From Candidatus Aminicenantota bacterium (GTDB taxonomy: Bacteria > Acidobacteriota > Aminicenantia > Aminicenantales > JAFGAV01), in NCBI GenBank assembly GCA_016867615.1, contig VGJG01000123.1, positions 1 to 5,986 on the forward strand: a stretch of DNA of 5,986 bases. Reading direction: 5' to 3'. The position numbers and the translations under genes are program-made. Of the stretch, positions 1 to 5,178 are shown piece by piece. The notes under the pieces are model-generated. The model did not search any database and was not told the DNA's origin. It worked only from the letters and a program-made list of their open reading frames with translations. Position 1 is the first letter of the stretch; each line of letters starts with the position of its first letter.

Positions 1-1475
1 GACGATTTCTTGCGCTTCCAGTTCCAGTAGAGGAATCCCGGGACGCCCACGGCCACCCAGAAAAAGCCCATGACCGAGTTGATCAGGGGGAACCGGCCGT
101 CGAGGAAGCCCGAGATGTCCGAGTACATGGTGAAGACGATGTACACCAGGGCGAAGAAAATGAAGATGACGGGCGTGATAGGGTAGCCCCAGACCTTGTA
201 CGGCCGGGGGTGGTCGGGCATCTTGCGCCGCAGGACGAAGACGGCCAGGGCGCCCAGGGCGTAGGTCACCCAGCTGACGAAGATGACCTGGTCGGTGAGC
301 TGGTCGAACGTCCCGCTCAGGACGAGCACCGAGGCCCAGACTCCCTGCCACAGGAGGGCGTTGGCCGGAGTGCGGAACAGGGGGTGGACGCGGCCCATGG
401 AGCGGAAGAAGAGGCGCTCGCGGGCCATGGCGTAATAGACGCGGGCGGCCATCATCATGATGCCGTTCGTGGCGCCAAAGGTCGAGATCATGATGGCGAT
501 GGCGATCGCCGCCCCGCCCCACCGGCCGAGGAAGCTCGAGACGACGTCCGTGGCCACGAGGTAGCTCTGGCCGGTCTGCTCGGCGGCCACGTATTTCCGG
601 CCCATGTCCTCCACGGGGATGACGTAGATGTAGGCCAGGTTGATGAGGACGTAGACGATGATCACCACGAAGACCGTCGTGGCCAGCGACTTGGGGAGGT
701 TCCGCTGGGGGTTCTTGATCTCGCCGGCCATGTAGGTGACGTTGATCCAGGCGTCGTACGCCCAGAACGCTCCGGCCATGGCCACGATGAACAGGATGAA
801 AACCGACCCCGTCGCACCGCCCGTCCCCAGGGCCGACTGGCTGAAATTCCCGATATCTCCCCGTCCGAGAGCCAGGGCGAGGACGACGATGGCGGCGATG
901 GCCGCGACCTTGAGTATCGTGAACAGGACCTGGAGGGCGCTGCCGAACCGGACGCCCAGGTAGTTGACCGCCGTCAGAAAGACGATCAGGGCGATCGTGC
1001 AGGCCTTGAGGCCGATGAACTTGAAGGGCGTGATGTCGCCGATGAAGGGGACGTGGAGGGTGACGGCCTCCCAGGCGGCGTTGAGGCGCGGAAATTTGAC
1101 AAAGTATCCCAGCGAGTCGGAGAAGACGTAGCCGATCGAGGCCAGCGATCCCGTCTGGATCACGGCGAACGTCGACCAACCGTAGAGGTATCCGACGAAG
1201 TCGCCGTAGCTCTTATTGAAATAGCCGTACAGGCCTCCCGCCTCCTGGAACATGGAGGAGATCTCGGCGATGCTCAAGGCGCCGAAGATGGTCATGACGC
1301 CGGCTACGACCCAGACGAGGAGCAGGAGTTCGGCCGAGGGAAGCTGGGAGGCCATGAGGCCCGGCTTCTTGAAGATGCCCGAGCCGATGATCGACCCCAC
1401 GCCGCAGGCCACGGCGGCCAGAAATCCCAGCTCCCGCTTCAACTCCAGGGGCTTTTTGGATATTTCTTGGCTCAT
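1..1475 (-). CDS. APC-superfamily amino acid permease (LAT-type), 3' end cut by window edge
   Basis: An open frame starts at the ATG at 1475 and runs without a stop to the left edge (491 residues visible). It reads as a polytopic inner-membrane amino acid transporter or exchanger of the APC superfamily, closest in style to the LAT/SteT-like group. Visible marks are the TM1 unwinding motif GSGIF at residues 31-35, EAGGLYGYF near 78-86, FWAYDAW at 237-243, the loop GEIKNPQRNLP at 251-261, ARVYYAMA at 344-351, and the late SGTF and RPYKVWGYP motifs. The last visible residues are basic (WNWKRKK), as expected at the cytoplasmic tail, so probably few residues are missing. An in-frame TAA lies about 15 bases upstream, so 1475 is the most upstream ATG possible. 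The Shine-Dalgarno is poor (a G run only). A perfect TATAAT lies 11 bases upstream of the ATG, preceded by the left copy of the 35-bp repeat. Substrate is not determinable; neutral amino acids are a family-based guess. Confidence 0.93.
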   Translation of the reverse strand, partial: MSQEISKKPLELKRELGFLAAVACGVGSIIGSGIFKKPGLMASQLPSAELLLLVWVVAGVMTIFGALSIAEISSMFQEAGGLYGYFNKSYGDFVGYLYGWSTFAVIQTGSLASIGYVFSDSLGYFVKFPRLNAAWEAVTLHVPFIGDITPFKFIGLKACTIALIVFLTAVNYLGVRFGSALQVLFTILKVAAIAAIVVLALALGRGDIGNFSQSALGTGGATGSVFILFIVAMAGAFWAYDAWINVTYMAGEIKNPQRNLPKSLATTVFVVIIVYVLINLAYIYVIPVEDMGRKYVAAEQTGQSYLVATDVVSSFLGRWGGAAIAIAIMISTFGATNGIMMMAARVYYAMARERLFFRSMGRVHPLFRTPANALLWQGVWASVLVLSGTFDQLTDQVIFVSWVTYALGALAVFVLRRKMPDHPRPYKVWGYPITPVIFIFFALVYIVFTMYSDISGFLDGRFPLINSVMGFFWVAVGVPGFLYWNWKRKKS

Positions 1476-1486
1476 GATTTCCCCCG

Positions 1487-1514
1487 ATTATATATGAAAA
1501 CGGGGTCGCGTCTA
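1487..1514 (-). promoter_or_regulatory. Predicted sigma70-type promoter of permease 1
   Basis: On the minus strand, a -35-like TAGACG (1509-1514, four of six matches to TTGACA) is followed by a 16-base spacer and a perfect -10 TATAAT (1487-1492). The -35 falls inside the 35-bp repeat and the -10 falls outside it. Only 11 bases separate the -10 from the ATG at 1475. A start site 6-8 bases downstream would leave a leader of about 3-5 bases, so translation could be close to leaderless. Seen: the hexamers and spacing. Inferred: that they are used. Confidence 0.5.
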
Positions 1515-1535
1515 CACTTTCCACTTTTTTGAGCA
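1501..1535 (-). repeat. 35-bp inverted repeat, left copy
   Basis: This copy is the inverse complement of 3323-3357 with one mismatch in 35 (base 1529); the outer 28 bases (1501-1528) are identical. Read toward permease 1 on the minus strand, it contains two tandem AAAGTG units 7 bases apart (AAAGTGG then AAAGTGT), followed by TAGACGCGACCCCG. It lies between the lipoprotein stop and the permease 1 start, 25 bases from the permease ATG. No flanking target-site duplication is visible. It may be a regulatory element or the end of a mobile segment. Confidence 0.9.
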
Positions 1536-1582
1536 GGCCTACAACAGAACAGATGGAGTTGCGGCGACATTATCTGCCGACG

Positions 1583-2215
1583 CTATTCCTTGATGACCTC
1601 GGCATTGTGGATCTCGCCGCGCACGCTCGAATCCTTGCTGATGGTGACGGTGACTTTGCGGCCGGTGTCTCGGACGTCGATTCCGCCCTCAACCATGGAG
1701 CCGCCCTCGATGCGGATCTCCAGGCTGTCGGTCCAGGGGGAGAGGCTGCGCCTCCCCTTGATGACGATGTCTCCATGGACCTTGCTTTGTTCGCCCAGAC
1801 GGATATTGCCGTTGGTCGTTCTGAGCCCCCCGGAGACGGCGGTGTTGTTGAGTTCCAGAGAGCCGTTGATCGTGGATATGTCGCCCATGACGGTGCTGCC
1901 GCGGCCGCAGGTGATCGAGCCGTTGACCGTCGCCGCGTCTCCATCGACGGTGACCTTGTCGCCCAGGGCGATCGAGCCGTTGACCGTTTCCAGGCTCTTG
2001 ACGCGCGAACCTTCGCCCACCTCGATGCGGCCGTTCACGGTGCGGGAGGCGCCGTCCACCGTGCAGTCTCTGCCGACAATAATGCGGCCGTTGACCGTGG
2101 TCATCCCCGAGCTGCGGCCGCCGTCGGCAAGATGTTGGCTTCGGTTGACGCTCACGTCACAGCTCCACAGGATAAGCGTGGAAAGCGACAACAACAGGAC
2201 AGCGGTCTTTCTCAT
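1583..2215 (-). CDS. Secreted lipoprotein with a repetitive TVNG beta-solenoid (bactofilin/DUF4097-like)
   Basis: This encodes 210 residues from the ATG at 2215, chosen over an upstream in-frame start because AAAGGAG sits 7 bases ahead of it and a lipoprotein signal peptide begins there at once. Residues 1-19 are basic MRK, a hydrophobic core, then LWSC, with Cys19 the likely lipidated residue; Trp at -2 is unusual for a lipobox. Asp20 follows, which in E. coli would favour inner-membrane retention, though this may not hold elsewhere. Six turns starting T-(V/I/T)-N-G-x-(I/L) occur at residues 40, 59, 77, 96, 115 and 133, an 18-19 residue period typical of a right-handed beta-solenoid. A less regular C-terminal part has further strand-like stretches (for example SSVRGEIHNAEVI). 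Bactofilins and DUF4097/DUF2807 putative adhesins share such folds; I cannot say which family applies. A structural or envelope role is inferred. No catalytic residues are visible. It follows the methyltransferase gene in the same direction. Confidence 0.9.
   Translation of the reverse strand: MRKTAVLLLSLSTLILWSCDVSVNRSQHLADGGRSSGMTTVNGRIIVGRDCTVDGASRTVNGRIEVGEGSRVKSLETVNGSIALGDKVTVDGDAATVNGSITCGRGSTVMGDISTINGSLELNNTAVSGGLRTTNGNIRLGEQSKVHGDIVIKGRRSLSPWTDSLEIRIEGGSMVEGGIDVRDTGRKVTVTISKDSSVRGEIHNAEVIKE
1802..2098 (-). repeat. Degenerate 54/57-bp tandem repeats inside the lipoprotein gene
   Basis: Six related 18-base blocks, reading ACGGTCAACGG(C/A)... on the coding strand, begin on the plus strand at 1802, 1856, 1913, 1970, 2024 and 2081. 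The spacings are 54, 57, 57, 54 and 57 bases. Two blocks (1913-1930 and 1970-1987) are identical over 18 bases. They encode the TVNG turns. In-frame duplication or loss of a unit would lengthen or shorten the solenoid by one turn. Confidence 0.85.
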
Positions 2216-2494
2216 GGTCTGGCTCCTTTCATTTAAAAACCGAACGCTTTTCAAAGATGGATGGACCGGCAAGCCGAGATTCCCTCAGCCCGGCCAGCAG
2301 GGATTTGCGGCGCCGTTTCCCGCTGTTTATAGCGGCGCGAAAAACAAGTCCATCGGAAAATATCGGCACGCATATATCCGGCCGTTTTTTCGAGGCCGGA
2401 CCTTGGCCCGCTTCATCAGCTCGCCGGCCGGGAACATCGAGTCGGGCATGTTTCTCATCATGGATCGAAAAACAAAAACTCCGAGCGCAGACGC
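2216..2494. other. Gap between methyltransferase and lipoprotein genes
   Basis: These 279 bases hold the strong lipoprotein ribosome site (2223-2229, minus strand) and a short inverted repeat with 7-bp arms, TCCGGCC (2377-2383) and GGCCGGA (2394-2400), around a T-rich loop. The hairpin has no following T run on the minus strand, so it is not a convincing terminator. A GTG-started 89-codon frame (2498 to 2229, minus strand) fills the gap, but its third-position GC looks near 50%, unlike the neighbouring genes; I do not call it. No clear promoter was found, so co-transcription with the methyltransferase is possible. Confidence 0.5.
2223..2229 (-). promoter_or_regulatory. Ribosome binding site of the lipoprotein gene
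   Basis: AAAGGAG on the minus strand lies 7 bases from the ATG at 2215. It decides the start in favour of 2215 over an in-frame start 19 codons upstream, which would put a polar extension ahead of the signal peptide. Confidence 0.85.
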
Positions 2495-3178
2495 TCACCA
2501 GACTCCGGGGATCAGGCGGAATCGCGTTTTCTCCATATATTCCCCGTAGCCCGGCAAATCGCGGAGAAGCACTTTTTCCTCGTTCAAAATCCTTAGGGGG
2601 AACATGATCACGGTCAGGGCGAAAGGGATGACGGCCCAGAGGGAGCCCAGGGCCAGGGGAGTGAAAAGGTAGAGGAGCAGGGTCCCGGAATACATGGGGT
2701 GGCGGACGACGGCGTAGGGGCCGGTGGAGACGACCTCCTGCTCACGGACCACTTCGACGATCCGAGACAGGTAGCGGTTTTCCATCATGACCCGGACGAA
2801 AATCAGGTAGCCGAGGACGACCATGACGCCGGCGAAGACGGCCAGCGCCGTCGGGACCGAGGACCAGCCCCAGCGCCGGTCGAAGCCAGGAATGAGAATG
2901 CCGGCCATGAGGGGAAGGGCTCCAAGGGAGACGATCTTCCTCTGGGTCTTCTCCTTCTCCCTCCATCTCATCCGCCGCTCCAACCGTTCGGGGTCTTTCT
3001 TGAAAAAGAAGATCATCACCAGGGTCATGGGGATGAGCAGAATGGCCATGTACACCCAGGCTTGCCAATACCTCAAAGTTCCGGCAGGGAGGAAGAAGAC
3101 CGGGCCGAGTACGAGAAAGGCGCCGATGCCGCGCATGATGACGGCCTTCTTGAGCCGCTTGAGATCGACGGAATTCAT
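2495..3178 (-). CDS. Membrane methyltransferase, isoprenylcysteine carboxyl methyltransferase (ICMT)/PEMT-like family
   Basis: This encodes 227 residues from the ATG at 3178, chosen because AAGGAG sits 7 bases upstream; an alternative GTG at 3226 has no such site and lies almost on the predicted -10. The protein is an integral membrane protein with hydrophobic segments near residues 16-30, 40-59, 84-98, 108-128 and 165-196. The family signature is plain: STGPYAVVRHPMYSG at 151-165 with RHPMY at 159-163, and the C-terminal block NEEKVLLRDLPGYGEYMEKTRFRLIP from 199. In characterised ICMT/PEMT-type enzymes this C-terminal region binds S-adenosylmethionine. Bacterial members are mostly uncharacterised; known or proposed acceptors include lipids and small molecules, and protein prenylcysteine is not expected in bacteria. 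The acceptor here is unknown. The lipoprotein gene lies 279 bases downstream in the same direction. Length is normal for the bacterial family and no damage is seen. Confidence 0.93.
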   Translation of the reverse strand: MNSVDLKRLKKAVIMRGIGAFLVLGPVFFLPAGTLRYWQAWVYMAILLIPMTLVMIFFFKKDPERLERRMRWREKEKTQRKIVSLGALPLMAGILIPGFDRRWGWSSVPTALAVFAGVMVVLGYLIFVRVMMENRYLSRIVEVVREQEVVSTGPYAVVRHPMYSGTLLLYLFTPLALGSLWAVIPFALTVIMFPLRILNEEKVLLRDLPGYGEYMEKTRFRLIPGVW

Positions 3179-3185
3179 AAGGCTT

Positions 3186-3191
3186 CTCCTT
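3186..3191 (-). promoter_or_regulatory. Ribosome binding site of the methyltransferase gene
   Basis: AAGGAG on the minus strand lies 7 bases from the ATG at 3178. It sets the start 16 codons inside the longest possible frame, whose extra N-terminus would be an unlikely Arg/Pro-rich stretch ahead of TM1. Confidence 0.85.
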
Positions 3192-3228
3192 CGGGGCGGT
3201 CGTTTCCTCGCGCCGGGAACCCGCACAC

Positions 3229-3234
3229 ATTATA
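3229..3234 (-). promoter_or_regulatory. Predicted -10 box of the methyltransferase promoter
   Basis: A perfect TATAAT on the minus strand sits in an AT-rich island in otherwise GC-rich DNA. It would give a transcript with about a 40-50 base leader that includes the ribosome site. No good -35 lies at 16-18 bases; TGGACG matches four of six but is 20 bases away. The call therefore rests on the -10 and its position. Confidence 0.45.
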
Positions 3235-3322
3235 TACGTTAGAATTGGGAAAACCGTCCACCCTGCGCCCGCGCCCTGAAATGACCGGGCTCGCGCCTCC
3301 GCTTTTCACCCGGGGGCAGGGA

Positions 3323-3357
3323 TGCTCATAAAAGTGGAAAGTGTAGACGCGACCCCG
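3323..3357 (+). repeat. 35-bp inverted repeat, right copy
   Basis: This is the partner of 1501-1535 (34 of 35 bases match; the 28 bases at 3330-3357 match perfectly). It lies in the divergent region between the methyltransferase and permease 2, with its CGACCCCG end facing permease 2, 22 bases from the ATG at 3380. Orientation and distance relative to the downstream permease mirror the left copy (25 bases). Similarity stops abruptly just outside the repeat on both sides. Confidence 0.9.
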
Positions 3358-3370
3358 CCTTTATGTTAAT
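3344..3370 (+). promoter_or_regulatory. Possible promoter of permease 2
   Basis: TAGACG (3344-3349, inside the repeat) is followed after 15 bases by GTTAAT (3365-3370, four of six matches to TATAAT). It is weaker than the equivalent site at permease 1, but the -10-like element is similarly close to the ATG (9 bases). It is called mainly because of the parallel layout with permease 1. Confidence 0.3.
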
Positions 3371-3379
3371 TTGCCGGGC

Positions 3380-4801
3380 ATGAGCGGCGAAAACAAACAG
3401 GGTGCGGGGTTCGTCAAGGGCATCGGCGTTCTGAGCGCGACCAACATCGTCATCGGCTCCATGGTCGGCTCGGGGATCTTCCTCGCGCCCTCGATCATGG
3501 CCGGCTTCATCGAAAACTCGAGCACGATCATTCTTCTCTGGCTCATCGGCGGGCTGCTGACCGTCTTCGGCGCCCTGAGCCTGGGCGAGCTGGCCGCGGC
3601 CTTCCCCAAGGCCGGAGGGCAATATGTCTTCCTGCGCGAGGCTTTTTCCCCGCTGTGGGGCTTCCTCTACGGCTGGGGCCTGTTTTTTATCATCCAGACG
3701 GGCTTCATCGCCGCCGTGGCCATCGCCTTCTCCAAGTACCTGGGCATCTTCATCCCGGCGCTCGGGGAGGGGAACGTCCTCCTGACCCTGTCCCTCTTTT
3801 CCTTCAAGATTGTCATCTCCTCGGCCACCCTGATGTCCATCCTGTGCATCGTCTTCCTGACGGGCATCAACATCCTGGGCGTCAAATCGGGCGCCCTCAT
3901 CCAGAACATCTTCACCATGGCTAAAGTGGGCGCCATCCTGGTTCTCGTCGGCGCGGCCTTCATCCTGGCCAAGGGCGACTTCAAGCACTTCCTACCGCTG
4001 CTCAAGCCGACCATCCCCCAGGCGGCCAAGCTGACGCTCTTCGCCGCCGCGGCCGTGGCCATGTCCAAGGCGCTGTTCGCCTACGACGCCTGGTACACGG
4101 TGACCTTCGTCGCCGAGGAGGCGAAGAAGCCCAAACGCGACATACCCCTGGCCATGCTCCTCGGCACGGGCGCCGTGACCCTGCTCTACACCCTGGTGAC
4201 GGCCGCCTACTTCTACGTTATCCCCATCACCGAGGCGGCGGGCATCAAGGAGAACCGCATCGCCTCGGCCGTGGCCGAGCGGGTCATGGGCTCGCCGGGA
4301 TTGGCCTTCATCACCCTGGCCGTGCTCATCTCGACCTTCGGCTGCGTCAACGGCCTCATCCTCTGCGGGGCGCGCGTCTATTACGCCATGGCCAAGGACG
4401 GCCTGTTCTTCCGCAGCAACGCCAAGATCCACCCGCGATTCCATACGCCCCACCTGGCCCTGCTCTTCCAGGGGGCCTGGGCCATCATCCTCACCCTGAG
4501 CGGGACGTTCTCCGACCTGCTGACCTACACGGCCTTCGCCTCGCTCCTGTTCAACAGCCTGACCATCCTCGGCCTGTTCGTCCTGCGCGCCAGGAAGCCC
4601 GAGCTGGAGAGGCCTTACAAGGTCTGGCTCTATCCCGTCCTCCCCCTCCTCTATCTCCTCATCGCCCTGTTCTTCATCGTCTTCATCGTCATCGGCGACC
4701 CCCTGAACTCCATCAAAGGCCTGGTCCTCATCGGCATCGGCGCCATCGTCTATATCTTCCTCCGCCGGCGGCTGCGGAGAGCGGGCCCGGCGGCGGGTTG
4801 A
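3380..4801 (+). CDS. APC-superfamily amino acid permease (LAT-type), complete
   Basis: This encodes 473 residues from the ATG at 3380; a TTG three codons upstream (3371) is also in frame. Neither has a good Shine-Dalgarno, so ATG is preferred. It is a predicted 12-TM inner-membrane amino acid transporter, of usual length for the family. TM1 carries GSGIF at residues 30-34. Further marks are PKAGGQY at 76-82, FAYDAW at 233-238, the loop EEAKKPKRDIP at 246-256, ARVYYAMAKDG near 331-341, then SGTF and RPYKVWLYP, and a very basic C-terminal tail (RRRLRRA). It is clearly paralogous to the permeases at both ends of the window. LAT-type members usually carry neutral amino acids by exchange or proton-coupled uptake; the substrate here is not deducible. 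It is divergent from the methyltransferase gene, convergent with permease 3, and preceded by the right copy of the 35-bp repeat. Confidence 0.95.
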   Translation: MSGENKQGAGFVKGIGVLSATNIVIGSMVGSGIFLAPSIMAGFIENSSTIILLWLIGGLLTVFGALSLGELAAAFPKAGGQYVFLREAFSPLWGFLYGWGLFFIIQTGFIAAVAIAFSKYLGIFIPALGEGNVLLTLSLFSFKIVISSATLMSILCIVFLTGINILGVKSGALIQNIFTMAKVGAILVLVGAAFILAKGDFKHFLPLLKPTIPQAAKLTLFAAAAVAMSKALFAYDAWYTVTFVAEEAKKPKRDIPLAMLLGTGAVTLLYTLVTAAYFYVIPITEAAGIKENRIASAVAERVMGSPGLAFITLAVLISTFGCVNGLILCGARVYYAMAKDGLFFRSNAKIHPRFHTPHLALLFQGAWAIILTLSGTFSDLLTYTAFASLLFNSLTILGLFVLRARKPELERPYKVWLYPVLPLLYLLIALFFIVFIVIGDPLNSIKGLVLIGIGAIVYIFLRRRLRRAGPAAG

Positions 4802-4831
4802 ATCCGGAGCCTGAAGCCTCAGCCTTCGGTC

Positions 4832-4844
4832 GGTCTTTAAGACC
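4832..4844. repeat. Short perfect hairpin downstream of permease 2
   Basis: GGTCTT-T-AAGACC is a perfect inverted repeat 30 bases after the permease 2 stop. It is AT-rich at its centre and is followed six bases later by TTTT. It might contribute to transcript ending together with the larger element at 4851-4912, but it lacks a GC-rich stem and adjacent T run. Confidence 0.45.
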
Positions 4845-4850
4845 CGCTAC

Positions 4851-4912
4851 TTTTAGAGTGCGGCGGCACGACGCCGCTTTCAAAGCGGCCTCATGAGGCC
4901 GCACTCCAAAAA
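4851..4912. repeat. REP-like multi-hairpin palindromic element
   Basis: The outer arms GAGTGCGG (4856-4863) and CCGCACTC (4899-4906) pair perfectly. The pairing extends to TTTT/AAAA across one A-C mismatch (4851-4855 with 4907-4911). Between and overlapping them are three more palindromes: GCGGCG/CGCCGC (4860-4865 with 4872-4877), GCCGCTTT/AAAGCGGC (4873-4880 with 4882-4889), and the 14-base palindrome GGCCTCATGAGGCC (4887-4900). The arms overlap, so the element can fold as one long structure or as alternative hairpins. Location between convergent genes fits a dispersed REP/BIME-type repeat, a bidirectional transcript end, or both. Confidence 0.75.
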
Positions 4913-5178
4913 CTGCCGGGATTCTCAGGATTATGCTATTTCCAATAATCGTCACTGCCATGTTAGATAAGTTGGGACGGACGATGTCTCCGGAGAGGTC
5001 GAGGGGAGCGAGCCGTTTCATGATAACGGGCGGCAGAGAAAGGGGGAAGTGCTGGGCTGGGTGAGATTTTTTCTCTGAACTTGTTGCCGAATAAAGATGC
5101 ATGAGAACCGGAAATCATGGCAGCATAAAATGATCGCAGCTGGGCGTGAAATTCTACATCGGCCGGAGGGGACGAAGG

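Larger units (their letters stand above)
4802..5178. other. Convergent intergenic region
   Basis: These 377 bases lie between the stops of permeases 2 and 3. They hold a 13-base hairpin (4832-4844), the multi-hairpin REP-like element (4851-4912), and beyond that mostly unremarkable sequence with a 10-base palindrome TCTCCGGAGA (4987-4996). The stretch 4913-5178 is less GC-rich than the genes and shows no credible coding frame of its own; open frames on the minus strand there are tails of antisense shadows. I see no classic stem plus T-run terminator for either gene. Confidence 0.6.

Noticed and set aside
1493..1500. Target-site duplication flanking the inverted repeats
   Set aside because: Bases just outside the left repeat (AT-rich, ending GAAAA) do not match those just outside the right repeat (CCTTTATG) in either orientation.
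210..1532. A 440-codon plus-strand open frame antisense to permease 1
   Set aside because: The product is Asp/Gly/His/Arg-rich with no domain or hydrophobic pattern, typical of the reverse strand of a GC-rich membrane gene. The minus-strand frame carries full APC motifs.
2377..2400. Hairpin as a rho-independent terminator after the methyltransferase gene
   Set aside because: The arms are 7 bp, but the T run is in the loop and no T run follows the stem on the minus strand.
1529..2549. Plus-strand frames (1529-2236 and 1590-2549) over the lipoprotein gene
   Set aside because: They are shadows of the TVNG repeat gene, which has a signal peptide and strong ribosome site on the minus strand.
2699..3331. 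A 210-codon plus-strand frame over the methyltransferase gene
   Set aside because: Acidic/His-rich antisense shadow with no ribosome site; the minus strand carries the RHPMY signature.
3326..3988. A 220-codon minus-strand open frame antisense to permease 2
   Set aside because: Same low-complexity antisense composition. Its last residues resemble those of the 210-1532 frame only because both read through the 35-bp repeat.
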